Assembly: GCA_002205965.3 (NCBI GenBank)
Contig: NADL03000602.1
Coordinates: forward strand, 310,001 to 374,000
From: Kappaphycus alvarezii
Lineage: Eukaryota > Rhodophyta > Florideophyceae > Gigartinales > Solieriaceae
Reading direction: 5' to 3'
Length of the DNA stretch: 64,000 nt
A program made the translations under genes and the position numbers. The notes under the pieces are model-generated. The model searched no databases. It saw nothing but the letters and a program-made list of their open reading frames with translations, and had not been told where the DNA came from. Positions 24,330 to 36,212 of this stretch are shown piece by piece. Position 1 is the first letter of the stretch. Each line of letters opens with the position of its first letter.

Positions 24330-25730
24330 TCGAGAGAAATCACAAGGGCCTTCTCATTGTCAAGGGTACAATAGCTGGTGGAGCAGCAAAAATACTCATA
24401 GACCTTGTTGGTGAGATCAAATTCTTGAGTGAATCATTTTGCAAGAAACATCAAATAAAGACCTGAGATTCCAGAGAGCTTGCTGAAATGGCAAACGGTT
24501 GGGACCAGATACTTCAAGAATTGGTAAATGCTGTTAGTGTGCATGTTAATGCCTATAATGAACCTCGCTACTTTGTGGTAAGCCCATTGAGGCTCTATGA
24601 TGCAATTCTTGGGAAAGAATGGTGCGCATCGTATGGGGGAAAACTCAATTGCCTTAAAATGAGGTCAAAATCGAATATAAGGGAAGTTCATTCATAATTA
24701 TTGCTGATGATGCCGTAGTGAGTCTTTTTGTATCTTTCAATACCATAGTTACTGATTTCGATGAGAAAAAGGAATTATTTGCAGTTTTACTTAGACCTTT
24801 ATATTCTAGTGAGCAAAGAGCACCGGTATACCCTCGATATATATAGAAGGTTTTGGAAACATTTGCTGATGTGTTTACAGAGAATCTCCCAAGAGGTTTG
24901 CCACCGAGAAGGAAATAAGACTTTGAAATAGAGTTAAAGGAATGAGCAGAACCACAGAAGAAAGGTCTTTTTAGACTTTCTGACAGAGAGATGTCAGAAA
25001 TCCGAAAACAGTTGGATGAACTACAAGAATATGAGTTTATAAGACCTAGTAAGAGCCCCTGAGAAACTCCCATTCTATTAGTGGGCAATAAGGATGATAG
25101 TCTACGAATTTGTGTGAATTATAGAGCCCTAAACCGGCTTAGTGTAATTACCACGAATTGACGATATTTTCGACCAGCTTACAGGAGAAAAGTTCTTCAG
25201 CAAAATTAATCTGAGATCCGGCTATCACCAGGTTATACTAAACGAACATTAAATTCCATTTACCGCCTTCAGAACACGATACGGGCACTTTGACTTTCCT
25301 GTTCACCTGTTTGGACTCACTAATGCCCAGCAACTAAGTGGTATTTCTTTTGATCCAAATAAGACAAGAGCAGTCTTGTAATTGCCGATACAAAAGAATA
25401 AGCAAAGAGTACAGTCTTTTCTTGGTATTGTCAATTATTATCGGAGATTCATAAATGGTTGTTCAATTCTTGCAAAAACTCTGAAAGAATAAACGAAAAA
25501 CGTGAATTTCCAATAGAGCCTAACTCAAGATGATGCCTTCAAAGTACTCAGGCATATACTTTCTAGAGCAACGTTTCTCAAAAATTTCTACACCATAGTG
25601 CCTATCTACGGAACCACAGATGCATCTGGCTGGAAGGATTAGTTAATTTCGACTTCAAGATAATCCCCATCTCAGGAAAATCAAATGTAGTGGCGGACGC
25701 ACTATCGAGGCGACCACAAGATGAAGCGTC
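24330..25730 (+). pseudogene. Protease, reverse transcriptase and RNase H remnants, family A
   Basis: Following gag are a protease-like stretch (LIVKGTIAGGAAKILIDL, near 24350) and reverse transcriptase blocks from about 24980 to 25470, with the LRICVNYRALN-type and [11 protein letters not shown]-type motifs. A connection/RNase H part ends near 25720 (VVADALSR). The region is shorter than usual and heavily broken. Confidence 0.7.
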
Positions 25731-25835
25731 ACCTGATAATCGAAACAATTCATTACTCCAAGAAGTTGTTACCAAGACATCCTCAGAATCCAATAACATT
25801 TCGACCATATCATTCACGAACACTGAGTTAGTGGG

Positions 25836-27180
25836 TTGGCAGAAGATTATGGTAGGGATGAGAGCCTCAGAACCCATTATCAAGATCCTAAAGCTCCCTT
25901 TGAGCGTCTAGGGATGCTTCTACTTAGGGACAAGAAGATCTGTGCACCAGAAGGAAATTTCAGAGTCAAGATCCTGCATGACTATCATTGCACACAAAAC
26001 ACGGACCACCTAGGAATAAGCAAAACTTTCAACAGAATATCACCAAAGTTTTATTGGGAATATTTAAGATCGTATGTAATCCTATACCTACGTTCCTGCC
26101 AATTCCACAGAACCAAAGCAACTGATCAGAAGCCCGCAGGTCTTTTACCACTAGAACCACCGAAAACCAAATGAATCCACATAACCATGGATTTCATCAC
26201 ACCTCTCCCAAAGTCGAGAAGTGGAAACAACGGCGTGTTAGCAGTCATTGAAAGACTTTCTAAGATAATCAGAATAATACCAATGAAACCAATCACAGAT
26301 GCTCCTGAAGCAGCACTGCTGTTAAAGAATCACGTATACCGAAATCATGGATCACCAGAGAATACCATATGTGGCCGAGAATCCATCTTCATGAGCAAGT
26401 TTTGGACAAAATATTTTACTCTACTAGGAACAAATATATCCCCCTGATCTGCATACTACCCACAAACTGATGGAAAATTGGAGATAATGAAACGGAATAT
26501 AGAGGAAATGACCCGTACTTTCGTTAGCTTCGACAAATCAGATTGGGATGACTATCTGGTAGACTTTGAAGTTGCTTACAACTCCTCTGTGATTGTACCC
26601 ACAACTTTTTCACCATTTTCACTCAATTATGTAATTCAACCCCGAACAGTACCCTTAGATGTTTTAGCGTCAGGCAATACAACGGCAGCAGGTTTCCTAA
26701 AAGATATGCATGATGCATAAAGGAAAACCCAGAATCAGGTCCGAAAATCGAATGAGTCCACCGCTAAATATGTAAACAAGAAAAGAAGGCCGTCTACGTT
26801 TAAGATTGGTGATAAGGTTTGTCTATCAACAAAGAACTTATCACTCGAAGATGCAGCTGGATAACGCAAACTGAACCCAAAGTATTGTGGCTCCTTTGAA
26901 ATAACAGAGGATATTAACGTTGTGACGTACCGTCTGCAGTTATCTCTTGAAACCGTTCTTTGAAGATGAATTCAACCGACAAACTCCACCTCCGCCACCT
27001 CTCCAATTTCAAGATGGACATTAGGAATACGAAGTTGAATGTATACTCTTTCATAAGAAAGAACGTGGAAAAAATAAACTCCTTGTCAAGTGGAAAGGGT
27101 ACGGAGATCATGAGAACTCGTGGCTTCTCGAATCATACCTCAAAATTTCACAAGGACTTTTGCATAAATACAAGCTGAAC
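25836..27180 (+). pseudogene. Integrase with chromodomain, family A
   Basis: An HHCC-type zinc region lies at about 25960-26120, with the catalytic core from about 26180 to 26560 (MDFITPLPKS and the D...E region). A GPY-like stretch is followed by a chromodomain near 27000-27180 with LLVKWKGYGDHENSWLLESY at 27079-27138. A chromodomain at the integrase tail defines the chromovirus clade and is known to steer integration toward heterochromatin. Broken. Confidence 0.8.
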
Positions 27181-27202
27181 CTCAAAAATCGGGGAGATTC
27201 TT

Positions 27203-27216
27203 CTCTGCAGGGGGAA
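27203..27216 (+). promoter_or_regulatory. Polypurine tract, family A
   Basis: A GCAGGGGGAA-type purine run immediately upstream of the 3' LTR, the expected place for plus-strand priming. Confidence 0.5.
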
Positions 27217-27219
27217 TGA

Positions 27220-27737
27220 TGTTGTATTCCACTTCACAGACCTTACAGCTTTACACGAATTCACTGCATCTATTGTACTGTAGATTCAAACCACTGGTAA
27301 CCTTGCAACAAGGGCTACTAGGCACTTTGCGATCATTAAACTTTCCTTACAGTTCTTAACACAGCGTTTGACCCCATTGGTACACTTGGAATAGTTACGG
27401 ACCAACTGCACACTGGGATATTATATCATTGCTTTACCAATCAAAAGTCGCCTTGCTATCCCATGCCACCTGGACCAATGTACTTCTTACATCTTGTCAG
27501 AGTATGTCACTCGTGCCGACTACAATTCCGGAAGCGCTACTTACGATACCATCAGGGCTGTTTTACGGGAACACCTTTGAATTCGCTACTGTTGGATTGC
27601 ATTTTCCCTTAGTTTGTTGCTATCTTAAGTTCAATATAAACCCTGGTTTGGAGCGGACAGCTTAACCAAACCAGCCTCAACCAAAGTTTCAACCACAGTT
27701 CTACCTTTATCTGCTGGTGTGCGCTTAACACCCCACA
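27220..27737 (+). repeat. 3' LTR, family A
   Basis: Colinear with 19690-20207 over about 518 bp with roughly 17 differences by eye. Ends in CACCCCACA. Confidence 0.85.
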
Positions 27738-27959
27738 CCGTTTCTGTGGCGTACAATATTTCATTCTCAAAGTTCTAAGCCATACCAACCTATTCTCAGC
27801 TAGGAGCTCGTCTAAGATTAAAGTCATCTACAAGAATATTGTACTCCAACTCAAACCCTCAACCTTTCAAATGAATAAAAAACGCAGAAAGTCAAATATT
27901 CCCACTCACTGCGGGGCTCGATCGTTAAGAATCACTTAAATTCAAACAAATTGAGGATA

Positions 27960-30600
27960 CAAAGTTCGCAGTTATGGCTCACCCTTTCAGAAGATATCTT
28001 TTGGTGTACCCAGATGCTACCCAGTCGGTACAGGCTGGAACTCCATTTATTTCGAATATATATCGCCTACAGCTGGCGCCAGTGTAAAGTGACCCCTGTC
28101 GATCTATTCTGTTCATCGAGCTGTATCTAGCTCCAGGTTTTGCGCTCAACTCTTGAGAGCGATTTGGAGGTAAAATAAGTTTCCTTGTCACAAAAATTCG
28201 ATGCAAGACCGTCCGCAACTGAATTGTATCCTTGGCAAGTTCGTCGGCAATTTTTGCGCTACGATTAGTCCTTTCGATTCCATATAGTCAATATTCCTTG
28301 ACAAATTACCTTGTCTGCTGCACTGTTTGTCGGAGGCGGCACTTCTCTCCTTCGTAAAGTGTTTCATTCGCATCAAAGATCCCCTTCGAGTCTAATAAGA
28401 GCACATGTGTCAAATATGTACTTTCGTAAGCACCTGAGTCACCTCCTTCAACGAGTGGCCCCTAGAATCCGCCTTTGACTCAGCCAATATCTCTGCTCCA
28501 TATGGCGAATATACCCTCTTTTGTCTGGAACTGCTCCGGTCGGTAAGGTTGAAGTATTCAGCCCGTTAGGTGTTGTAATATCTTATTCCAAAAACGATAC
28601 CACTTTATCCAAACTTCATAGAGCTCGTGAAAATTTTAGCAGCATCATAGAACAGCATAATCAGAGAACTCAGTATTATTCAATTCGTACTGCGGTATTT
28701 TGTAAAAAATAATCTGCTTTGGGTACCTGATTCCCTTTTTTATCTTTCTTGCGTTAATCAAGTCTGAAATTTTCAATTCAGGCACCAGTTCCCATATTAG
28801 AGAACCGTACTAGGATGCTAAAGGGAGCACTACGCCTCCTGGCCAAACAAGTTCAACTGCTAGTTTTCTTAAGGTACCCTCCTTGGACCTCGTCGCAGGA
28901 GAACTCTAATCCTATCTTCCTCCTCCACTGATCTCAAATATACTAATCTCCAGTACTTTTTCGCTCAGTTGCCGACATTGAACGATTTCGTTAGTTAGTT
29001 CCGCGAACCAGGAAAGCTGCTTCATATTACTGCCCTTCACAATATGACCTCTAAGCTCTACATCCTTGAATATAAGTGATCCTCTCCTATCTCTTTTTTT
29101 ATAGATGATTAGCCCCAGTTACTCCAAAAGGCCTGCCTCCTGGATCATCCGTGACTAAGTGACTTTGGCCCATTGGATTCCAGCTTCATAAATGTCATAA
29201 GGAAACTTCAAGAGCTTCCTTATGACTCCTTTGCTAGTCTCCCACTCTCGTGAAGGTCGCCGTAAATAATCCTACTGATCAGAACGTTCTGGGGCTTTGC
29301 GCTCTCGATGTTCACTCAACCTATCTGGAACTTCAAGATTACGGCCACCGACAGCATCGGTCTGATCACAGCCAATTGATTGTTCAACGACGACGCTCAT
29401 TCCATATGAGTCCCCGTTTCTAGTCTCTATTTTTGTTTAGACACAGTCGCTTTTTAAGCCTCTTTACTTCACCATTCTCGCATTTGACTCGTAGACAATG
29501 TGGGACGTTATCATGTAGGATCATAGAGGTACTTCAGCCTCATCTATTTCTATGCAAGAGTGTTCTTAAGCTTTATCAATCTCTTCCGGCTGTGCTTTTT
29601 CTACGAACACCTGTAATCCACCCTCCATATGCTTTCTGCTAGCATTCTCAGCACTAAATGCCCTGCAGAGCTATTGAAACTCTCATCGTTCATCTGTGCC
29701 CATTGAAGTCCTAGGTTAGACCTCCCCTTCTTTCGTACAGCTTCCAACCTGCCGCTCTGGGCTGATTTCATGCATGCTAGAACACAGAGAGTCCACTTTA
29801 GCTTTTTTCTCCTTTTTAAGTTTTTCTGTAGTATCAGACATTCAACTCGACAATATGGCCAGTATTGTGCCTATCTGATGTTAGTTACAAAGATCAACAG
29901 TTTTCATAAGCCGCAAATCCTCGTAGGCCACTGTCTTTCGTGTACCTCGATCAAACCTGCTGCATTTCACAAAGAACGTTGTGAAATTTACCGGCTTTTC
30001 TCTTAGCCATCTCGGATATTCATTTTGCTTAGATAAGTCACAAAAGAACCATATTTTATCATCCTCCCAGAGATCTTTAATCGCCAGAAGGTGGTAAATT
30101 TTTGAACCGCATAACATTTCGCAACGCTTTCGGTGCATTAGTTTTCATGTGTGATTCCATAATCTCCGTATTGAAGTAGCTAAATTTTATCTCCAATATG
30201 GAGGAAGAACAGCTTTTGTTAAATAAAACATGCCCAGTAGTGACGTCGCATGAAATAAGTTGCTCATGAACGATGGTCTCATCATTAGTGCATTTAGAGA
30301 GGCTATAGTGGACAAAATTTCCATCTTCTCGAGAATCTGCGTACATAGTCCATAATTACGTTCCACATAACCATTCTTTGACAAAAACCTCGAGAGTCTT
30401 CCATGGACCATAACCCGATGTGCTTCAATTAATCTTGCTAAAAATAGACGTGGGACTTCTAATTCGTCACTGTAACCCGTTTTATTCCCTCTACTATACA
30501 GCCCCAAGATCTCAAAAATTTTCACGATTTTACAACCATCTCTTGCAGAAATGCACCTTTCTCTACAGCTATTTTTTACGTCGCCAATAATAATCATTTC
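27960..30600 (-). mobile_element. Ty1/copia retrotransposon remnant (old fossil)
   Basis: Minus-strand residues near 29170-29230 (KLLKFPYDIYEAGIQW) resemble the Ty1/copia reverse transcriptase block usually written LLKxLYGLKQxGRxW. Downstream of it a GSLIF and an ELRGHIVKGSN stretch sit where the YVDD block region would be. The upstream minus-strand region at 29880-30600 has integrase-like spacing. No LTRs, no intact frame and very many breaks: an old remnant with poorly defined ends. The stretch 27738-27960 holds nothing recognisable. Confidence 0.45.
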
Positions 30601-31239
30601 ATATTTCTCTCTTTTAATTTATAGCACCAAGAAGTACATATTAATTAAAATCTTCAATAACTTGGGTGGTCTAGACCTTTTTTTCGGGCACCGGGCGTCC
30701 AAAAGAAGGACATATATCAGAGGAAACGTGAATAGTGTCAGAGTTTGTCATAAACTCATCTGATAGCTGACCAGAATATCGCGAAAAGGATTTCATCTCT
30801 TTAACTGTGAAGTGGGAGAGTCTGGAAATCCCTATGGTAAATACTTTATAATCTACCTTCCGTGAGCTGGCCATCATCTATAAAATTTATCGTTGGAAAT
30901 AGGCACAAAATAAATTCATGGCTTGTAACTTCAGTCCTAATTATTCAATATGTGCAGTGCGCAGTGCGCGTAAAAAAATAAGACTGGGGGCTGACTACAC
31001 CTCCGGTGACACCAGAAATTGAAATTAACATGTTTGAAAGCTCTTAAGAAGCTCAGTAAAGTAGTACAAAAAGTGTTTTACTACACCCGATTCTTTACAT
31101 AATAGAAATAAAAGACATTACACAGTAAATCATAATTATAAGACTGCGGAGCTCTTTCCCCAATTGGCGCCTAGCCAAATCCAATCCAACCATAACACCA
31201 ATGCTAACAGTAGATCAAAAGCCCTTTCGTCATTATCTA
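30601..31239. other. Intergenic, no gene seen
   Basis: Mixed composition. Short frames on both strands without motifs. No repeat partner was found within the window. Confidence 0.5.
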
Positions 31240-31627
31240 GTCCTCCAACAACGCACATTCCACCGCAAATATGCCACGCGGTAAGACACTAACCGAACAA
31301 TAAATAGGAGAAATAATTGTTCTTCACCGCCAAAACTTGGGCCACCGAGAGATTGCCAAGCGAATAATGCGCTCTAAAAGCGCCGCAGGCCTATAACTCA
31401 AAGAAGAGAATCGGTAGACCACTCAAATTGAATGCTCAGGAAAAAAGCCGCCTCTTCCGCGAAGCCGTAACAATGGAGGGAGCACTTTGTCCTTCAAAAA
31501 GACCTTGCAGATTTCGGTCTCATCATCAAACATTCGTCGTGCGTTGAAATCAGAGGTTCAATTTGTGCCCCAGAAAATAAAGAGAATTTTTTTCTTAAAC
31601 ACGCAATACAAAACATTTCGTGTCGCG

Positions 31628-31877
31628 TGGCCTCCCAGCGTCCTATGACCGCTGCTACATAAATCAAGCCCGAAGGAGAATCAGTCAAACTGCGGATCCA
31701 GTTGATGTCGACGTCACTCCTATCTAACTGTCGAAGACTAATCTTGGAGTGGCCGCGCGGAGTTTCTTCAACGCACCAGGAGTCGATCATCGTGATGGCT
31801 CCGGAATGGGAAGCTAGCTTCCTCCGGAACAACGCCTGAACGAAGATCTCATATTTCCGTTCTTGTTTCACGTCCCT
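31628..31877 (-). repeat. 250-bp segment S, copy 1 (inside Tc1-like element)
   Basis: The reverse complement is essentially identical to 37193-37442; I found one difference in 250 positions. On the minus strand it is open throughout and encodes the same 80-odd residues, including LFRRKLASH and GLIYVAAVIGRWEA. It breaks the Tc1-like transposase. No target duplication is obvious. Confidence 0.9.
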
Positions 31878-32147
31878 CCGCCGAACACGCAACTTGGAGC
31901 GCAGCACAATGGCGCAATGTTATATTCTCTGATGAAAAAAATTCAACTTCAATGGTCCCGATGGATATGCTTCATACTGGCACGCTTTGTGCACTGAAGA
32001 GCGTTGCTTTTCGAAGCGCCAAAAAGGTGGAGGTGGTGTGATGTTTTGGGGTTGCTTTTCTTATTTTGGTAAGGGTCCGCTAGTTGCTATGTCTGGTAAT
32101 CAGGATTAGAAGAAGTACATCAAGCTTCTTGAGGACCATTTTTTGGA

Positions 32148-32441
32148 TTGGGCGTCGATTACGCACGGAGAATCATGGACGGTACAGCTCAGGACAATTT
32201 TCCTATTCATGTCTCTCAGTACTCTAAAAACTGGTTTGTTAACCGGGAGATTACTTTAATGACCTGCACAAATAGGGCACCAGACATGAATCACATAGAA
32301 AATCTTTGGGCAGTTTTTGTTCGCCGTTTATACTCTAATGGATGCTATTTTGGCTTTTCTGGTGACCTTAAAAAATTGATCATGGAAGAGTGGGACAAGC
32401 TCGAAGAGCACGTGCTGCACGCGCACATTGACAGTATGTAG
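32148..32441 (+). pseudogene. Tc1-like transposase, C-terminal open frame
   Basis: The longest surviving frame of the transposase, 97 codons. It carries the PDMNHIENLW motif (the acidic third catalytic residue is the E of IENLW) and the typical EEWDKLEEHVL helix. The family protein is usually about 340 residues, so this is the last third only. Confidence 0.7.
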
Positions 32442-32560
32442 CGTCAATGCATAGCTGTACTAAAGCCGCAAGGTTCGAAAAAAAGTACTAGAGCTTTTAT
32501 TGAAGGCGTAGAGCGCCTACAATAAAGCGTTCCTATAAATTTGATTTGGTAATGTGACTC

Positions 32561-33330
32561 TTTTACTGATTGTGCTGGTTCACTGCAGGTACCGAGCATC
32601 CTAGACTCGGTATATGTGGAACGCTGAAACTAGACTTATGCGTCGACTGCTCAGAAAATATTAGAATATATACAATCAAAATATTTACTAATTCCAATTG
32701 AATAAATCATATATTTCCTGGAATAGGACCTTAAATAATAATGCATAGAAACTTAATTTTGAAAATAGATGATCAATGAGGTAGTTTGAAGGCCACAAGA
32801 TATGCCAAAACAATTATAACCAGCTAAGAATTTTTATACTGTTAAGCAGAGTAAAACTGCTACAAATAATTGTCCAAGCGATACAAAAAATTTTGTGCAC
32901 CAAATTTACTCTCAATTATCAAGTATTTCCAGATATTACGGGTAATAACCGAATACATATTTCAAATACTAAATCAACCCACATTACCCCCCTTTTTTCA
33001 GGTGAGCATAATCCACATAATACTTTTCTGGCATTACAATCCCAATAATTATAGCTTTAGAATTTGAAAACTAACTGTTAGGTATAACAATTGTTTCACA
33101 TGTCAGAGCATCGGCACCAAGCGGAGGTATTTGATCAAATAAAAAAATTAAATATTTTGATCATTTTTTTTGCACTAGAAAGGAACGAATCGAAATTTGA
33201 TGTGAACTAGCAAAATTAGGGAGGCAAATTCGATAATTTTGCCTCTGGATTATGCCTCTCTACATTTCACACTAATTATTGAAAGGATACAGTTGCCTGG
33301 CGGAAAAACAATAAACACGAAGAGAGCATG
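32561..33330. other. Intergenic, A+T-rich, no gene seen
   Basis: A+T-rich spacer with a small hairpin at 33222-33246 (GAGGCAAA and TTTGCCTC). It may include the left end of the Harbinger-like element, but terminal repeats were not recognised. Confidence 0.45.
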
Positions 33331-33479
33331 AGAGCGGGAGATAGCATTGTGTTTGCCTTCTCTCTCTCTCTATAGCGACCACCAACCCGTTCACGGCGAC
33401 CGCCACTCAAACCACCACTCCGTGCAGCACCCCGCCCCCAACTTCATCACATCAATTTCATGGCATAGTCTTCGGAAAT

Positions 33480-34332
33480 TGAAATCACCCGCTCTAATCC
33501 GCGCCGTGGAGGCAAATACGTCAAGAAGGAGGTTATTGAGGTCACCCGTGCCTACATATACGTCAGTATGGACGCAATTGTAGGGTCGGACCAGGTGGAG
33601 GCCACCTACTATGCCCGCATCTGGGATGTATACTAAATAAAAAAGCTTTGCGGTGCGTTGTAGCGGCCGATGACGTCTGTGCAGACCCACGTGAATACGA
33701 TCCTCAAGGAGCTCGTAGGCTTCTCGGCTTGCTTCAAGACCGGGAAGAACATGAAGAAGAGAGGCCATACCGAGGATGACTAGGTGCGGCTTGCCACGGC
33801 TTTGTTCAGCAAGCGCACTGTGTCGCACCCGCGCGGAGACGTTAGCAAGCTATTGCTTCTTCCTCAGTGCTAGTTCCTGCTGCGCGAACTGCCGAACTTC
33901 AAGGCCCCATGCTCGCTGGCGCAGACAATGTCGTATACTCTACTAGCGTTGACGGAATCAAAGAGAGGCTGGCGGCATCTTCCGAGTGCAAGACGGAGGA
34001 GAAGGCAGCTGAAAATCCGAGCAAGGCACTCCAGGACGTCTGGCGCAAGAGAAAGGAGAAGCTGGCCATGCCACATGCGAGCAAAGAAGCTCAAGTTCGC
34101 GGAGTCAGGAATCAAACTGGATGAGATTCAGCTCGCGGAGATCATGAAGCGCGACGAGACACTGATGTTCGCGAAGGCCCTGGGTGGCGCGAGGTCTGTG
34201 CGTGCTCTAGAGTACTTTGAAATGAAGCAGGAGGAGATTGGACGCTACGAAGAAGAACTGGTCGCAAAGAATGAGATTGAAACCTCGAACCACACCGTTC
34301 TCAGTGATGCCGCTGTGAGCACGGGCAACTGA
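33480..34332 (+). pseudogene. Myb/SANT-like Harbinger accessory gene
   Basis: Early residues GGKYVKKEVIEVTRAYIYVS followed by MDAIVGSDQ match the trihelix-like pattern (E-x-LLxRAYVNVSxDPIVGxDQ, then an aromatic segment ending in Y). Those residues run from about 33505 to 33634, where an in-frame TAA follows. Downstream, the open frame from 33928 to 34332 gives 134 residues with a charged, Glu/Lys-rich helical C-terminus (MKRDETLMF, MKQEEIGRYEEEL), as found at the end of these proteins. The role in the family is binding the element ends and importing the transposase. Here it is a pseudogene. Confidence 0.55.
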
Positions 34333-34460
34333 GCGCGACGTAGCATTCCCCCGTTCATGTGGTGGAGAAGCTCTCGATAATCTTTGACTAAAGACACGAA
34401 CCCTAAAAACCAAAACCCCTTTGGTGCTTTTACTTTCAGTACTTTTGGCTTCTCCTCGCC

Positions 34461-35830
34461 TTACTTGTCCCAAATGCGCTTGATGAGGAGGCGCTTCTTC
34501 ATGTTGTGCTTCGCCTCGTCCTCCAAGAAGTTTTCCGCCTCGCAGACCGAATCAATCGATCCCGTAGAATCGGAAACTATCTCCCTACCAGACATCCGCA
34601 GAAGCCCGCCCCACATTGGGTAACCCCACCACCAATGATAATGTCGTCCGCGTATATTTCCTCCTCCTCCTCCGGCATGTTCAGCTCCATGCGCTCTTCG
34701 ACACAAATTTTGTGTAAGAGGATCACGCAAATCATGATCGTAGACATAGTTTCGACTGTCATGAAGTTGGAGGGGCGCGCTATGATCTTCCACTTGTTCT
34801 GCAGCGGTATAACTTGCGCACGGCCTCTTTCACCTGGGCAAACAGCTTCTACTTCTTCGTCATGGGCTGCTGCCCCGGCGAAATGAACATGAAGGCATTC
34901 GGGTAGATCCATTTCGCAAAATAGTACGGTTTGTTTCACCTGATGCCAGCGATGCGGAACTCTCACAGCGGCGGGAGGTCGCTCTGACCTATATTGTTGA
35001 GCAGCGTTGATTCATCTAAATATTAATGTCGTTCAAGCATCCCTGCCTGTCGATGACCGCATGCCAGATCCGCAGTGAGTGGTCAGCGATTGTCTCCAGC
35101 GTCGCTGTGGTCTTCTTCTCCTTATCCTTGCACTGCCCATGCGAAGCTGTTAGACAGTTTGTCCACTCCTATTTTCAGCAGTCGATGCTACCAAGCAGAC
35201 CAGGAGTGCCCCGCCGGTCCACCTCCTTCAACATGCGCTCCATGTGGGCGTCGGTCGGGTCGAGCGAGTAAGATGGACCCAGCGCCTCAACAGCCGCAGC
35301 CCAAAACCGCTTCCCCATCACAAACGCGGTGGTCTCTAACCTTGCCAAATACACCTCCACTTCTTCCAAAGAGAGAAATGATGCGAGAAGACGCAGCACT
35401 GCGGTCACCTTGATGTTCGCGGAAATCTCTGTCCTACCAACGCAATTCTTCTTCCGCTTGAAGTAGTCGTTGCGGTCGACGACGGAGGACATCACCTTTT
35501 CAATTACTTTGTGTGACATGGAGAAGCGGCTGCGTAAAATTCCGACGTCGTACAGCGGGATGTCGGAGAGGCAACTGCCCGTGCCACATATTTGCTGCAG
35601 CGCCGAAGTTGCGCTAAAGGTTGGCTTTCTTTTCAGGTCGAGAACCGGACGTCAAGCACTTTTTTCATCTTCTCCGCCACTGCTGGACAGAAGGGAGGCG
35701 AAGAGGGCCCCAGTTTTCACGCACTGGTCAATGTACGCGTCTGTGTGAGCTTCAGTTGGAATGCGATGGTACACGGAAGCACGAATCTGGACGTTCTCAC
35801 CTGGGCCGGGTTTTTTTGACCCCTGGATGT
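34461..35830 (-). pseudogene. PIF/Harbinger DDE transposase (Plant_tran type)
   Basis: From 5' to 3' on the minus strand: YFKRKKNCVGRTEIS and a helix-rich region (35519-35300). Then RMLKEVDRRGTPGLLGSIDC ending at 35175, the block that carries the first catalytic Asp. Then a degraded middle, and MSTIMICVILLHKICVEER near 34710, which matches the conserved last helix (xIMxACIILHNMIVEDE). The family usually has 350-430 residues, and the length here is close to that but split by frame changes in the middle part (about 34970-35170) and an early break near 35520. HARBI1-like nuclease is the alternative name. Confidence 0.7.
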
Positions 35831-35899
35831 TTGGTGAGAACATGGAGCGGTAAATCTATTCCGTCAAATAAGCAAACTAATAAATTTTGTCCTGATCAG

Positions 35900-36212
35900 T
35901 GATGGGAGAGGAAGGTGGCGGATGGAAGAAGACGGTAGAAAAAGTATGTGTTTAGGAGCGAGGAGGGGTCGCAAGGTAACGCTATGTCTTGTAACAGCCC
36001 AATCGACTCGGGTGCTACCTATATGACCGAAGCACGAGCAGTCTGTGGCTGAGAATTGCCAGTACAGTAGTCTAATTACTGTAAACTACTGTACTTTTCC
36101 ATAAAAATCATTATAAATTACAAGGTAAAAAGATAGAAAGCACGGTAGGTACCCTAAAAATCGTCATAGACAGTACTAGAAACACATAAAAATCACCTTC
36201 CAGCAACTGCCA
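35900..36212 (-). repeat. 3' LTR, family C
   Basis: Colinear with 42620-42933; minus strand ends CCCATCA. The divergence from the partner is high. Confidence 0.8.

Larger units (their letters stand above)
19690..27737 (+). mobile_element. Ty3/gypsy chromovirus family A, two-LTR copy (fossil)
   Basis: Two LTRs of about 518 bp flank, in order, a candidate primer-binding site, a zinc-finger frame, gag with a zinc knuckle, protease, reverse transcriptase/RNase H, integrase and a C-terminal chromodomain. A purine-rich tract lies just before the 3' LTR. Flanking CCGTG and CCGTT may be a 5-bp target duplication with one change. The LTRs differ at roughly 17 positions by eye (about 3%), so it is fairly young, yet the coding part is broken in at least half a dozen places. 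A pogo-like transposon sits at 21568-23084, between leader and gag. Confidence 0.9.
31240..32560 (+). mobile_element. Tc1/mariner-like DNA transposon, interrupted
   Basis: The plus strand shows an N-terminal helix-turn-helix region near 31272-31390 (LGHREIAKRI). The central part has a VIFSDEK motif near 31920 and a VMFWGCFS motif near 32040. The third catalytic region is APDMNHIENLW near 32277-32312, followed by a DDLKxxIxEEWDKL-type tail. This is the DDE_3 (Tc1) layout. The frame carries several stops, and a 250-bp segment unrelated to Tc1 separates HTH and catalytic parts at 31628-31877. Terminal repeats were not found with confidence, so ends are approximate. Confidence 0.75.
33330..35850. 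mobile_element. PIF/Harbinger-like DNA transposon, decayed
   Basis: Two genes typical of PIF/Harbinger face each other: a Myb/trihelix-like DNA-binding gene on the plus strand (33480-34332) and a DDE transposase on the minus strand (about 34460-35830). In this superfamily both proteins are needed for transposition. Both frames are interrupted. Terminal inverted repeats and the usual 3-bp target duplication were not located, so ends are set by the coding parts. Confidence 0.7.

Noticed and set aside
33391-33828. 145-codon minus-strand frame in the Harbinger-like element
   Set aside because: The plus strand of the same DNA encodes the Myb-like block RAYIYVSMDAIVGSDQ, so the minus frame is a shadow.
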